A stretch of DNA of 64,000 bases from Aurantimonas manganoxydans SI85-9A1 (GCF_000153465.1 NZ_CH672387.1:1186657-1250656); one strand, 5' to 3'; numbered from the stretch's first letter, positions 51,826 through 61,419 are shown. The notes: generated by a model not told the origin, from the letters alone. Translations and numbers: made by a program.

Positions 51826-52460
51826 TAAGGGTTTGGCAGCTTCCCAAATTCTTCGATCACGTCCTTATCGTACGCTCGTTTCAGATGGTCGCGAAGATCA
51901 CCTTCAGAGATTAGTTTATGGCCGTCGTCTTCCTTGGTGACTCCGTCATAATGATCCTCAAACTGTTCAAGCATCATCTCGCACAAACGGAGAAATTTAG
52001 AGTTCAGCTTCTCGGCTGGGGTCATCCCTTGCCGAAGCATATTTGAGTTTAAGCGGTCAAATATCGTGATTGTTGGCTCTCGCGCTAAAGCCCAATCGGA
52101 GTTGGATACCAGTTCGATGGCGTCCTCACGGGTAATCCAGACCTTATCTTCCAATTTATTCCTCACCCAAAAAATCAGTCGGTGACGGGCGCGCCAGAAC
52201 TCCCGAGCCGGCCAAATGAAGATGACGCATCCTATTATGACGAGAGCCACACGAACCCATAGCTGATTTATGAAGGATGCGATGGCCACGGCATACTCCG
52301 CAAGCCAGATCACTGTGGGATCGCTCACCATAGCGTCGATCCACCTTGTCCATGTCGCGATATCGTCGGGTATACCGGCGACTCCGACCACGGCGCTCGC
52401 GGCGCCGAAGAGCGTCCACCCATAGGTAAGCATTTTGAGGACGAACCAGATGAAACGCAT
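51822..52460 (-). CDS. Transposon cargo: hypothetical membrane protein
   Basis: A 212-residue protein. Hydrophobic segments lie at about residues 2-27 ('FIWFVLKMLTYGWTLFGAAS'), 48-65 ('VIWLAEYAVAIASFINQLWV') and 68-84 ('VALVIIGCVIFIWP'). The C-terminal ~120 residues are soluble and charged, presumably cytoplasmic ('KFLRLCEMMLEQFEDHYDGV'). No family recognised. ATG 52460 is used; TTG 52469 has a better-spaced GAAGG. It ends four bases inside the DUF6471 gene (convergent stop codons). Confidence 0.65.
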   Translation of the reverse strand: MRFIWFVLKMLTYGWTLFGAASAVVGVAGIPDDIATWTRWIDAMVSDPTVIWLAEYAVAIASFINQLWVRVALVIIGCVIFIWPAREFWRARHRLIFWVRNKLEDKVWITREDAIELVSNSDWALAREPTITIFDRLNSNMLRQGMTPAEKLNSKFLRLCEMMLEQFEDHYDGVTKEDDGHKLISEGDLRDHLKRAYDKDVIEEFGKLPNPY

Positions 52461-52520
52461 GGCGCCCAACTAACCCGACCTTCTTTGAGTTGTGGAGTCT
52501 CTGCCAGTCTCATCGTGCGG

Positions 52521-52548
52521 TCCTTGGTGCGTTTGCTACATAAGGGCG
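52521..52548 (-). repeat. Right terminal inverted repeat of the transposon
   Basis: Ends tgctacataagggcg, the exact reverse complement of the outer 15 bases of the left repeat. Confidence 0.93.
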
Positions 52549-52556
52549 CATCTGTG
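52549..52556. repeat. Target site duplication, right copy
   Basis: CATCTGTG, the second copy of the duplicated target; g15 coding resumes here in frame. Confidence 0.9.
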
Positions 52557-54291
52557 GACATGGGATGCGCGACCCTATCCGGCATTTCCCGAGCGGTCCG
52601 ATGTCTGGGCCGATGGCGACAACTGGCGGCGCGGCCACTGGCTGAGCGGCCGGCTGGCGAACGCCCCGGCAGATGCGCTGTTTGCGGCAATCCTGCGCGA
52701 TCACGGCATTACCGACTTCGATGTTTCGGCAGTGGACGCGGTCGTGACCGGCTTCGTTGCGGGCGGTCCGGGCTCGGCCCGCCAGGCGCTGGAAGAGCTG
52801 ATGCGGCTGACCGGGACGGTCGGCCATGTGGCGGCGGGCCGGCTGGTGCTGCGCTCGCTGGCGCGGCTGCGGCCCGAAGCGTGGATCACCGCATTTGCCG
52901 ACGGGGAGGGCCCCTATGTCGAACTGCGCCGGGCCGATGCGAGCGAGCGGGCGCAGGAGGTCTCGCTGGGCTATCTCGATCCGGCGCGGGCCTATCAGCC
53001 GAGTGCCGCCGAGGCGGTGCGGGCGAGCGCCGACCGGCCGCGCAAGGAGATCGTCGAACTGCCGGTGGTGCTGGACGAGGCCCATGCGCGGGAGCTGGCG
53101 GCCGCGATGCTGGCGGAAATGGGCGGCCATGCCGAGACCGCGCGCTTCGGGACCGCGACATCGGACCTGGCGCTGGAGGCCGGCGACACGGTGCGGCTCG
53201 ACGGCCGGGACGGGGCCTGGCTGATCACCCGGATCGAGACGGGGCTCGCCCGCCAGATGGAAGCGCGGCTGCTGCCGCCCCGGCGTCGCGCCTATCCCGA
53301 CCAAGGGAAGCCGCCGCCGGGGCCCGACCCGCTGGTGCCACTCGGCGCCTCGCGGCCGCTGGTGCATCTGCTCGACCTGCCGCTGCCGGAGGGCGGCGAC
53401 GCCATTGCCGGGGCACGCTTCGCGATCCACGCGAGGCCTTTCGCGGGCTATGCCGTCGGCGTGTCGCGTACGGGAGACGGCTTCGATACACGCAGCATCG
53501 CCACCCGCGCGGCGACGACCGGGACGCTGATCGAAGCGCTGGAAGCCGGCCCCCGCGGCGTGCTCGACCGGGGGCGTCGGCTGGTCGTGCGGCTGCATCG
53601 CGGGGCGCTGTCCTCGATCGGCGAGGAAGCGCTGCTCGATGGCGGCAATCTCTGCGCCGTGCAGAGCATGTCGGGCGCCTGGGAGGTGCTGCAGTTCGCC
53701 AATGCCGCAGAAACTGCGCCGCAGGTCTTCGATCTGAGCGGATTGCTGCGGGCGCAAGGTGGCACCGAGGATGCGATGGCGGCGGGCGCCGCGCCGGGGG
53801 CGGCCTTCGTGCTGCTCGACGCGGCCTGCGAAGCGCTGGGTCTTGGCATCGGCGAGGTCGGGCGCGATCTGGCAATCCGCGTCTCGCCGCTCGGCCGGCT
53901 CGCCGACGATCCGGCGGTCGTTACCCTGTCGGCCGTTCTGGGGGCACGCTCGGTGCGGCCGCTGTCGCCGGTGCATCTGCGCGCGGAATTCCAGCCGGAC
54001 GGCGCGCTGGCGCTGGTGTGGATCCGGCGGACGCGGATCGGCGGCGATAGCTGGGACGGGCTCGACGTGCCTTTGGGCGAGGAACGCGAACTCTACAGCG
54101 TCGAGATCCGCGACGGGACGGGGGCGGTTCTTTCCCGGCAGGCCGAGCTGCCGGCGCTGGCGGTCCCTGCGGCGGAACAGCACGCCGCCTTCGGCGCGCT
54201 GCCGGCGACGGTCACGGTGACCGTCGCCCAGAAGAGCCCGGTCTGGGGCGATGGGACGCCATCCGCCCAGACCTTCATCCGTCCGGGCTGA
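52549..54291 (+). pseudogene. GTA tail tip protein g15, C-terminal part (separated by transposon)
   Basis: The last ~580 codons of g15. 'WTWDARPYPAFPERSDVWAD' continues the sequence broken at 49130; then the phage-tail_3/DUF-type domain ('RLTGTVGHVAAGRLVLRSLA', 'DRPRKEIVELPVVLDEAHAR') and the C-terminal beta-rich region ending 'VWGDGTPSAQTFIRPG'. There are no internal stops or frameshifts. With the N-terminal part the gene would encode about 1,296 residues, the normal size for GTA g15. The frame stays open leftwards into the element as far as a GTG at 52492, so a separate C-terminal polypeptide is possible. Confidence 0.93.
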
Positions 54292-54325
54292 CCCGGCAAT
54301 TCGAGGCAACAGGAGGAGACGCGAG

Positions 54326-54532
54326 ATGAGCGATGCAAAACCCTGGTACCAGTCGCGCAGCATCTGGGGCGGTCTGGTGGCGCTGGTCGCCGGCGTCGGC
54401 GGGATCGTCGGCGTCGAGATCGATGCGGCCACCAGCGAGACGCTGATACTGTCGCTGACCAACGGCGCCGCGGCGATCGGCGCGGTGGTCGCGATCCTCG
54501 GCCGGCTGGCGGCGCAGAAGACCCTGCGATAG
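54326..54532 (+). CDS. Small holin-like membrane protein after the GTA cluster
   Basis: A 68-residue protein with AGGAGGAG before ATG 54326. 'WYQSRSIWGGLVALVAGVGG' and 'NGAAAIGAVVAILGRLAAQ' give two membrane segments with a short loop, a shape common in phage holins and small phage membrane proteins. It begins 34 bases after g15. A role in GTA release is inference only. Confidence 0.65.
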   Translation: MSDAKPWYQSRSIWGGLVALVAGVGGIVGVEIDAATSETLILSLTNGAAAIGAVVAILGRLAAQKTLR

Positions 54533-54725
54533 CGGCGGGGCTACTGGCGGAGCCGTCACGCGTCCGTGCCGGGTGCGTGGCGGTTCGGTGCGCCGGTGGT
54601 GCCGGAGCTTGCCGGAATCGGCACGCGAACCGGCATCATTCATGGGCGGTTCAGCGAGACCTTGCTAGGAAGGGGTCGGCTGCCATGTCTGTGGCCGGTG
54701 GCGTCTCGATCTAGCTGGGCAATCC

Positions 54726-55043
54726 ATGACCCGAATTCGTACCATCTTTCTTGTGTTTCTCGCCGCCCTGACGTTGGGCGCCGGGCCGGTCGCCGCGCGT
54801 GACGGTGCGGGTGACTGGCCGGTGCACGTCCGCCGGGCGGCGCCCGTGACGGATGGTCTGGTGCGCTTCGCCCAGGCCGACTGCTCGAGCGCCGGGTCCA
54901 AGGCCGCGGCGCAGACCGGCGGCGAAGTGCTGTCGGTCTCGACGCGTACCGAAGGCGGCCAGACGGTCTGCGTGGTGACGGTGCTGGTGCCGGGCACCGA
55001 CGGCGGCCGCCCGCGCAAGACGACGGTGACCATTCGCCCGTAA
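54726..55043 (+). CDS. Small periplasmic protein upstream of feuPQ, FeuN-like by position
   Basis: A 105-residue protein with a signal peptide ending near 'GPVAARD' and a mature part of ~80 residues with two Cys ('AQADCSSAGS', 'GQTVCVVTVL'). In Sinorhizobium a small periplasmic protein, FeuN, is encoded just upstream of feuP and holds the sensor FeuQ in check. This gene has the same place and size class; sequence similarity to FeuN cannot be confirmed here. 193 bases before it hold no gene. Confidence 0.6.
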   Translation: MTRIRTIFLVFLAALTLGAGPVAARDGAGDWPVHVRRAAPVTDGLVRFAQADCSSAGSKAAAQTGGEVLSVSTRTEGGQTVCVVTVLVPGTDGGRPRKTTVTIRP

Positions 55044-55127
55044 GCCGGCAGCGCTGGGTCCAGCCGGGCAAGCGCACCATCCGGCTTTGAGTGATGCCGG
55101 ACGAATTGCAGAGAAGGGACGATCCGC

Positions 55128-55802
55128 ATGCGGATACTCGTCGTGGAGGACGACCAGACACTGAACCGCCAGCTCGTGGAGGCGCTGAACGGCGCCGGCT
55201 ACGTGGTCGACAAGGCGATGGACGGCGAGGAAGGGCATTTTCTCGGCGATACCGAACCCTATGACGCGGTGGTGCTGGATGTCGGCCTGCCGCTGATGGA
55301 CGGCATCAGCGTGCTGGAGCGATGGCGGCGCGACGGCCGCACCATGCCGGTGCTGATCCTGACCGCCCGCGACCGCTGGAGCGACAAGGTCGCCGGTATC
55401 GACGCGGGCGCCGACGACTATGTCACCAAGCCGTTCCATGTGGAGGAAGTGCTGGCGCGGCTGCGGGCGCTGATCCGCCGGGCGGCCGGCCACGCCTCCT
55501 CGGAGATCCATTGCGGGCCGCTGCGGCTCGATACGCGGGCGGCCCGGGTGACGCTCGACGGCACGGCGCTGAAGCTGACCTCACACGAATACCGCCTGCT
55601 CGACTATCTGATGCACCATCAGGACCAGATCGTCTCGCGCACCGAACTGATCGAGCATCTCTACGACCAGGATTTCGACCGCGACTCCAACACGATCGAG
55701 GTGTTCGTCGGGCGGCTGCGCAAGAAGCTCGGCGGCGCCGAGCTGATCGAAACCGTGCGCGGGCAGGGCTACAGGATGCATGATGGCGGCACCGGCGGTT
55801 AG
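55128..55802 (+). CDS. feuP: Response regulator FeuP (OmpR family)
   Basis: A 224-residue OmpR-type regulator. Receiver domain: acidic pair E7-D8-D9, phospho-acceptor D51 ('AVVLDVGLPLMDGIS') and the Lys in 'YVTKPFHVEEVLARLRAL'. The C-terminal winged helix has 'LKLTSHEYRLLDYLMHHQDQ', 'DRDSNTIEVFVGRLRKKLGG' and 'IETVRGQGYRM'. Sequence and context (feuQ, then ccm genes and degP) match FeuP of rhizobia, which controls osmoadaptation and cyclic glucan export genes there. Overlaps feuQ by 23 bases. Confidence 0.9.
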   Translation: MRILVVEDDQTLNRQLVEALNGAGYVVDKAMDGEEGHFLGDTEPYDAVVLDVGLPLMDGISVLERWRRDGRTMPVLILTARDRWSDKVAGIDAGADDYVTKPFHVEEVLARLRALIRRAAGHASSEIHCGPLRLDTRAARVTLDGTALKLTSHEYRLLDYLMHHQDQIVSRTELIEHLYDQDFDRDSNTIEVFVGRLRKKLGGAELIETVRGQGYRMHDGGTGG

Positions 55803-57168
55803 GTCGCTCACCGCCCGGGTCATCCTGCTGTCGAGCGTGTGGGCGATCGTCGCCTTCGCGGTGGCCGGCGGGCTGATCTCGACGCTGTACGAGCGGACCG
55901 CGCGCAAGGGGTTCGAGGACCTCCTGACGGCGCAGCTCTACAATCTCGTCAACAGCGTCAGCGTCGGCGATTCCGGTTATCTGTCGGGCTCGCCCGATCT
56001 CGGCGACCTGCGCTACCTGCAGCCCTTGTCGGGCTGGTACTGGGAGGTCGTGCCGGCCAGCGCCAACACGCAAGGGCGGCTGAGCTCCGGCTCGCTGGGG
56101 ATCCTCGATGTTCCGCCGACCGCGACCGCACAGGTGCCCTTCGACGCCGCCTATCGGCGCAGCTACGATGCCGACGGCCTCGACGGCGAGCAATTGCGGA
56201 TCATCGAGACCGAGGTCGTGCTCGACAGCCAGAACCATGCGGCGCGGTTCCGGGTGATGGGCAATGCCAGCGTCGTGGCCGCCGAGATTGGCGAGTTCGA
56301 CCGCATCCTCACCCTCTATCTCGGCGCCGTAGGGCTGGGGACGGTGCTGGTCAACGGCCTCGCCATCCTGTTCGGGCTTGGGCCGCTACGGGCGGTGCGT
56401 GCGGCGCTGAGCGACGTACGGACGGGCCGGGCGGAGCGGCTGGAGGGGCGCTTCCCGATCGAGATCGAGCCGCTGGCGGTCGAGATGAACGCGCTGATCG
56501 ACAACAATCGCCGCATCGTCGAGCGCTCGCGCACCCAGGTCGGCAATCTCGCCCATTCGCTGAAGACGCCGATTGCCGTCCTCGTTAACGAGGCGAGCGC
56601 GATGGGCCGTGAGCGCGGCCGTGTTATCGGCGACCAGGCCGAGCGGATGCGCCAGCAGGTGCAGCATTATCTCGACCGGGCGCGGGTGGCGGCGCAGAGC
56701 GAGGGCGGCGTGTTCCGCACACCGGTGGCGCCGACGCTGGAGCGGCTGGTGCGGGTGGTCGCCAAGCTCAATCCGGGGATCAATCTCGATTTCGACGCAG
56801 AGGCGGCGGCCGATCTGGTCTTTGCCGGAGAGAAGCAGGATCTGGAAGAGATCGCCGGCAATCTGCTGGAAAATGCCGGGAAATGGGCGAAGGCCCGCAT
56901 CCGCGTCTCGGCCGAGGCGACGGGCGCCGACCGCGTCTCGGTGAGCATCGAGGACGACGGGCCGGGGCTGACGGCGGAACAGATCGTCGAGGCCAAGAAG
57001 CGCGGCACGCGGCTCGACGAGGCGACGCCCGGCAGCGGGCTGGGCCTGTCCATCGTTCTCGACATGGTGCGCGAATATCGGGGCGTCCTGGATCTCGGCC
57101 GCTCCGAACTGGGTGGCCTGAAAGCCACGGTGACGCTTCCCCGCGCGCCGGGCGGCCTCGCCGCTTGA
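55780..57168 (+). CDS. feuQ: Sensor histidine kinase FeuQ
   Basis: A 462-residue membrane kinase. Membrane segments at about residues 13-35 and 172-195 enclose a ~135-residue periplasmic sensor domain. HAMP follows, then HisKA with H259 ('VGNLAHSLKTPIAVLVNEAS') and HATPase ('EIAGNLLENAGKWAKARI', 'EDDGPGLT', 'GSGLGLSIVLDMV'). The phospho-acceptor motif SLKTP is typical of the FeuQ/PhoQ group. Coupled to feuP by overlap. Confidence 0.9.
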   Translation: MMAAPAVRSLTARVILLSSVWAIVAFAVAGGLISTLYERTARKGFEDLLTAQLYNLVNSVSVGDSGYLSGSPDLGDLRYLQPLSGWYWEVVPASANTQGRLSSGSLGILDVPPTATAQVPFDAAYRRSYDADGLDGEQLRIIETEVVLDSQNHAARFRVMGNASVVAAEIGEFDRILTLYLGAVGLGTVLVNGLAILFGLGPLRAVRAALSDVRTGRAERLEGRFPIEIEPLAVEMNALIDNNRRIVERSRTQVGNLAHSLKTPIAVLVNEASAMGRERGRVIGDQAERMRQQVQHYLDRARVAAQSEGGVFRTPVAPTLERLVRVVAKLNPGINLDFDAEAAADLVFAGEKQDLEEIAGNLLENAGKWAKARIRVSAEATGADRVSVSIEDDGPGLTAEQIVEAKKRGTRLDEATPGSGLGLSIVLDMVREYRGVLDLGRSELGGLKATVTLPRAPGGLAA

Positions 57169-57250
57169 CATGCCGGGCAAGACCCATGATCTCCGACAGG
57201 CCTTCCCTGGCGCAGTCTTGCGACGGGCCTGCCGTATTCGGATGGATCAT

Positions 57251-57655
57251 ATGCGCATTGTCTTGAAGCTCCTGGTTCCGGTTCTGGCGCTTCCCGTGTC
57301 CGGTTGCCTGAGCGCCGGGTTCGGGGGTGGGACTTTGTCGCCGCCGACCGAGGGCGTCGCGGCGCTGGACGGCGGGCTGATCGGGCAGGATCCGGTGGGC
57401 CGGACGCTGCCGGAGGACGCCCGCGCGCGGGCGCTGGAAGCGGAATTCCAGGCATTGAACTTCGCTACGGCCGGACAGCCGGTCGCGTGGAACGCCGACG
57501 GTTACAGCGGCGAGGTCGTGCCGACGCAGCTCTACCGCGTCGGTTCGCAGGACTGCCGGGGCTATTCGCATGTGTTCCAGGGCGAATCGCCGGCGGTGAA
57601 GGCGGTGGGAACCGCCTGCCGGACGGCCGGCGGCTTCTGGAAGCCGGTCGTCTGA
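57251..57655 (+). CDS. Small lipoprotein
   Basis: A 134-residue lipoprotein. The signal peptide ends in a lipobox 'LPVSGC', with Cys ~18 as the lipidated residue. The mature protein has 'LEAEFQALNFATAGQPVAWN' and 'YRVGSQDCRGYSHVFQGESP' ('CRTAGGFWKPV' at the end), similar in layout to 17-kDa surface antigen/RT0821-type proteins. ATG 57251 has a weak GGATGGA site; ATG 57242 is the alternative. Located between feuQ and ccmI. Confidence 0.75.
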   Translation: MRIVLKLLVPVLALPVSGCLSAGFGGGTLSPPTEGVAALDGGLIGQDPVGRTLPEDARARALEAEFQALNFATAGQPVAWNADGYSGEVVPTQLYRVGSQDCRGYSHVFQGESPAVKAVGTACRTAGGFWKPVV

Positions 57656-57752
57656 CGATCATGCGGCGCGCGGCCGACCTGCTTTGCCGCAGAGGGCGGA
57701 CGAGGCCGAAGGCCGCGTTTCCTTTGGCCGTCGCCGTGAGTATAGGGATGGC

Positions 57753-58940
57753 ATGATCTTCTGGTTTATTGCCGCCGTGATGACGGCGGCCGTCACGCTT
57801 CTCTCGCTGTGGCCGCTGCTGCGCTCCCGGCAGGAGCATCTGGCCAGCCGTGCCGAGCACGACGTGGAAGTCTATTCGGCGCAATTGCGCGAGCTCGACG
57901 CGGATGTGGCACGCGGCGCGATGGCGCCGGCCGAGGCCGAGACCGCACGGGCGGAGATCGGCCGGCGCCTGCTGCGGGCGGCCGATCGCGGCAAGAGCGA
58001 GAGCCAGGCGGGCACCGCGTCGTGGCAGCGGCCGCGCACGCTGGCCGCCATCGTCGCGGTCGCGCTCCTCGTGCCGATCGGCTCGGTGGTGCTGTATGCC
58101 CAGCTCGGCGGCGCGGGGCGCCCCGATTTGCCGCTGGCCGGACGCAGCGCGCCAACGAGCGGCCCCGGCGACATCCAGACCCTGATCGCGGGCGCCGAGG
58201 AACGGTTGCGCGCCGAGCCGGAGGATGGCCGCGGCTGGGACGTGCTGGCGCCGATCTATCTGCGGATCGGCCGTGTCGAGGATGCGGCCGAGGCCTTTCG
58301 CAACGGTATTCGTCTGAACGGCTCGTCGGCCGCCCGCGAAAGCGGACTGGGCGAGGCGCTGACGCAGATCGCCAGCGGCGAGGTGACGGACGAGGCGCAG
58401 GCGGCCTTCGAGCGGGCCGAGGCCGCCAATCCCGCGCATCTGCCGGCGAAGTTCTTTCTGGCGCTGAACCTGTCGCAGGAAGGGCGCCGCGACGAGGCCG
58501 CGATCGCCTGGACGCAACTCGTCGAGATGAGCCCGCCGGATGCGCCCTGGCTGGAGATCGCCAATGCGGCGATCGCCGATGCGCGCGGTGAAGCACCGCC
58601 GGCCACCGCGACGGCGGACGCCGACCCGGTCACGCCGCCGCGGGGACCGGGCGAGGCCGACATCGCCGCCGCAGCCGACATGGCGGCGGACGATCGCCAG
58701 GCGATGATCGAGGGCATGGTGTCGCAGTTGGCCGCCCGGCTGGAATCCAACCCCAACGATGTGGAAGGATGGAAGCGACTGATCCGGTCCTATACCGTGC
58801 TTGGTGACAGCGAGGCGGCCGGCGCGGCCTATCGCACGGCGCGCCAGACCTTTGCCGCCGATTCCGCCGCCGGCCGGGAAATCGCCGCTTTCGGTGACGA
58901 GCTTGGGCTGACCGCCGAGGGAGAAACGCAGACACAATGA
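57753..58940 (+). CDS. ccmI: Cytochrome c maturation protein CcmI (CycH)
   Basis: A 395-residue apocytochrome c chaperone. N-terminal part: membrane segment, 'LLRSRQEHLASRAEHDVEVY', 'SAQLRELDADVARGAMAPAE' and a second membrane segment near 90-108. The C-terminal periplasmic part has TPR repeats ('RGWDVLAPIYLRIGRVEDAA', 'HLPAKFFLALNLSQEGRRDE'). ATG 57753 gives the standard N-terminus. First gene of the four-gene ccm run, each overlapping the next by four bases. Confidence 0.94.
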   Translation: MIFWFIAAVMTAAVTLLSLWPLLRSRQEHLASRAEHDVEVYSAQLRELDADVARGAMAPAEAETARAEIGRRLLRAADRGKSESQAGTASWQRPRTLAAIVAVALLVPIGSVVLYAQLGGAGRPDLPLAGRSAPTSGPGDIQTLIAGAEERLRAEPEDGRGWDVLAPIYLRIGRVEDAAEAFRNGIRLNGSSAARESGLGEALTQIASGEVTDEAQAAFERAEAANPAHLPAKFFLALNLSQEGRRDEAAIAWTQLVEMSPPDAPWLEIANAAIADARGEAPPATATADADPVTPPRGPGEADIAAAADMAADDRQAMIEGMVSQLAARLESNPNDVEGWKRLIRSYTVLGDSEAAGAAYRTARQTFAADSAAGREIAAFGDELGLTAEGETQTQ

Positions 58941-59434
58941 CCCGCAAGCAGAAGCGCCTCGCCTCGATCGCCACGATCCTCGTCGTCATCGGCGGCGCGG
59001 CCGCACTCGTCCTGACCGCCCTGTCCGACAGCGTCGCCTATTTCCATTCGCCGAGCGATATCGTCGCCAAGGCTCCGGCGCAGAGCCAGCGCATCCGGCT
59101 CGGCGGTCTCGTGGAATCCGGCTCGGTCGTGCGCGACGGTTCGCAGCATGTCAGCTTCAAGGTCACCGACACGCTGGAAAGCGTCGAGGTCGCCTATACG
59201 GGACTCTTGCCGGACCTGTTTCGCGAGGGGCAGGGCGTCGTCACCGAAGGCACGCTGGGGCCGGACCGCATCTTCGTCGCCGACACGGTGCTGGCCAAGC
59301 ATGACGAGACCTACATGCCGAAGGAGGTCGTCGACGATCTGAAGGAACGCGGCCTCTGGGAGGACGGCAAGGGCATGGTGAGCCAGGATACGCCCGAGGC
59401 CGTGGTGACGCAGACGTCGGGGGCCGGCTCGTGA
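58937..59434 (+). CDS. ccmE: Heme chaperone CcmE (CycJ)
   Basis: A 165-residue heme chaperone: N-terminal anchor (residues ~9-30) and OB-fold domain. H122 in 'DTVLAKHDETYMPKEVVDDL' is the covalent heme-binding His, with the nearby Tyr. 'RIRLGGLVESGSVVRDGSQH' is the family strand region. Receives heme from CcmCD and passes it to CcmF. Overlaps both neighbours by four bases. Confidence 0.96.
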   Translation: MTRKQKRLASIATILVVIGGAAALVLTALSDSVAYFHSPSDIVAKAPAQSQRIRLGGLVESGSVVRDGSQHVSFKVTDTLESVEVAYTGLLPDLFREGQGVVTEGTLGPDRIFVADTVLAKHDETYMPKEVVDDLKERGLWEDGKGMVSQDTPEAVVTQTSGAGS

Positions 59435-61419
59435 TCGTCGAGATCGGCCATTACGCCCTGATCCTGGCGCTGTCGCTCTCGCTGGTGCAATCGGTGCTGC
59501 CGGCGATCGGCGCGCGCAGCGGCGACGCCCGGCTGATGGAAACCGCCACGATCACCGCGACCGGTGGCTTCGTTCTCCTGATGCTGTCGTTCTCGGCGCT
59601 GACGGCGGCCTATGTGACGTCGGACTTTTCAGTCCTCAACGTCTTCGAGAATTCGCATTCGCTGAAGCCGATGCTCTACAAGGTCACCGGCGTGTGGGGA
59701 AACCACGAGGGCTCGATGCTCCTGTGGGTGCTGATCCTCAGCCTGTTCGGTGCGCTGGTGGCGCTGTTCGGCCGCGACCTGCCGGCCAGCCTGAAGGCCA
59801 ATGTGCTGGCGGTGCAGGCCTGGATTACCGCCTGCTTCCTGCTGTTCATCCTGACCACGTCGAACCCGTTCACCCGCGTCTTTCCGGCGCCGATGGAGGG
59901 GCAGGACCTCAATCCGATCCTGCAGGACATCGGTCTCGCAATCCATCCGCCGCTGCTCTACCTCGGCTATGTCGGCTTCTCGATCGCCTTCTCCTTCGCC
60001 GTTGCCGCGCTGATCGACGGCCGCATCGACGCGGCCTGGGCCCGCTGGGTGCGACCGTGGACGCTGACCGCCTGGGTGTTCCTGACCGCCGGCATCGCGA
60101 TGGGCTCCTACTGGGCCTATTACGAGCTCGGCTGGGGCGGCTGGTGGTTCTGGGACCCGGTGGAGAACGCCTCCTTCATGCCGTGGCTGTCCGGCACCGC
60201 GCTGTTGCATTCGGCGCTGGTGATGGAGAAGCGCTCAGCCTTGAAGATCTGGACGATCCTGCTGGCGATCCTGACCTTCTCGCTGTCGCTCCTCGGCACC
60301 TTCCTGGTGCGCTCGGGCGTCCTGACCTCGGTGCATGCGTTTGCCACCGACCCGACCCGCGGCGTCTTCATCCTCGCCATCCTGTGCCTGTTCATCGGCG
60401 GATCGCTGGCGCTGTTCGCCCTGCGCGCGCCGTCGCTGGAGGCGGGTGGCCTGTTCGCGCCGATCAGCCGCGAGGGGGCGTTGGTCGTCAACAACCTGTT
60501 CCTGACGACCGCCACCGCGACGGTGCTGGTCGGCACGCTCTACCCGCTGGTGCTCGAAGTCCTGGGCGGTGCCAAGATCTCGGTCGGCGAGCCGTTCTTC
60601 AACCTCACCTTCGGTCCGCTGATGGTGCCGCTGCTGTTTGCCGTGCCGTTCGGCCCGCTCCTGGCTTGGAAGCGCGGCGACCTTCTGGCTGCGGCGCAGC
60701 GGCTGTATTTCGCCATCGGCGCGGCGATGCTGACCATCCTGATCGCCGTGGCGCTGACCTCCGGCACGCGCATCCTCGCGGCGCTCGGCTTCGGCCTGGC
60801 GGTGTGGCTGATGGTCGGCGCCCTGACCGATCTGTTCGTGCGGGCCAATTTCGCCAAGGTCGGTTGGCGCACGGGCCTTGCCCGCATGCGCGGCCTGCCG
60901 CGCTCGGCCTTCGGCACCGTGCTGGCGCATTTCGGCCTCGGCGTGACGGTGCTCGGCGTGATCACCACCTCGGCCTTCCAGACCGAGACCGTGACCGCGA
61001 TGCGGGCCGGGCAGACGGTGAACGCGGGCGGCTACGAGGTGCGCTACGAAGGCGCGCAGCAGCGTCAGGGGCCGAATTACGAGGAGCAGGTGGGCACGTT
61101 CACGCTGCGCCGCGACGGTCTCGACGCCGGTAAGATCGAAAGCGCCAAGCGCTTCTACCCGGCGCGGCAGATGCCGACGACCGAGGCCGGCATCCACACA
61201 AGCTGGTTCTCGCAGCTCTACATCTCGCTGGGCGATCCCTCGCCGGACGGTGCGTCGATCGTCGTGCGCGTCTGGTGGAAGCCGCTGATCACGCTGATCT
61301 GGATCGGCGCGATCTTCATGGCGGTGGGCGGTACGGTATCGCTCTTCGACCGGCGCCTGCGGGTCGGTGCGCCGGCGCGCAGCCGCAAGCGGCAGCTGGC
61401 GGCGGGAGCCGAAGCGTGA
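59431..61419 (+). CDS. ccmF: Heme lyase subunit CcmF (CycK)
   Basis: A 662-residue integral membrane protein with about 15 hydrophobic segments. The WWD motif is '[20 protein letters not shown]'; His ligands lie in '[13 protein letters not shown]' and '[18 protein letters not shown]'. C-terminal periplasmic part '[20 protein letters not shown]'. It attaches heme to apocytochrome c with CcmH and CcmI. Confidence 0.97.
   Translation: MIVEIGHYALILALSLSLVQSVLPAIGARSGDARLMETATITATGGFVLLMLSFSALTAAYVTSDFSVLNVFENSHSLKPMLYKVTGVWGNHEGSMLLWVLILSLFGALVALFGRDLPASLKANVLAVQAWITACFLLFILTTSNPFTRVFPAPMEGQDLNPILQDIGLAIHPPLLYLGYVGFSIAFSFAVAALIDGRIDAAWARWVRPWTLTAWVFLTAGIAMGSYWAYYELGWGGWWFWDPVENASFMPWLSGTALLHSALVMEKRSALKIWTILLAILTFSLSLLGTFLVRSGVLTSVHAFATDPTRGVFILAILCLFIGGSLALFALRAPSLEAGGLFAPISREGALVVNNLFLTTATATVLVGTLYPLVLEVLGGAKISVGEPFFNLTFGPLMVPLLFAVPFGPLLAWKRGDLLAAAQRLYFAIGAAMLTILIAVALTSGTRILAALGFGLAVWLMVGALTDLFVRANFAKVGWRTGLARMRGLPRSAFGTVLAHFGLGVTVLGVITTSAFQTETVTAMRAGQTVNAGGYEVRYEGAQQRQGPNYEEQVGTFTLRRDGLDAGKIESAKRFYPARQMPTTEAGIHTSWFSQLYISLGDPSPDGASIVVRVWWKPLITLIWIGAIFMAVGGTVSLFDRRLRVGAPARSRKRQLAAGAEA

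Larger units (their letters stand above)
49131..52548. mobile_element. IS1595-family transposon with cargo, inserted in GTA g15
   Basis: A 3,418-base element bounded by 28-base imperfect inverted repeats (25 of 28 match; the outer 15 bases are identical) and an 8-base target duplication CATCTGTG. It carries a winged-helix-like gene, an XRE antitoxin and RelE toxin, the transposase, a DUF6471 gene and a membrane-protein gene. Base composition is lower in GC than the GTA around it. Element plus one target copy measures 3,426 bases, a multiple of three, and removing it restores an open g15 with the expected family sequence across the join (AIHL-WTWDARPYPAF). So both ends are certain. IS1595 relatives that carry passenger genes are known. 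Confidence 0.95.

Noticed and set aside
49127..52554. Reading of the transposon ends as 17-base repeats with a 4-base target duplication (TCTG)
   Set aside because: The 8-base duplication CATCTGTG fits both flanks fully, matches the IS1595 family habit and restores g15 exactly; the shorter duplication is only part of it.
59694..61133. 479-codon plus-strand frame
   Set aside because: Out-of-frame shadow within ccmF, Arg/Gly/Pro-rich.
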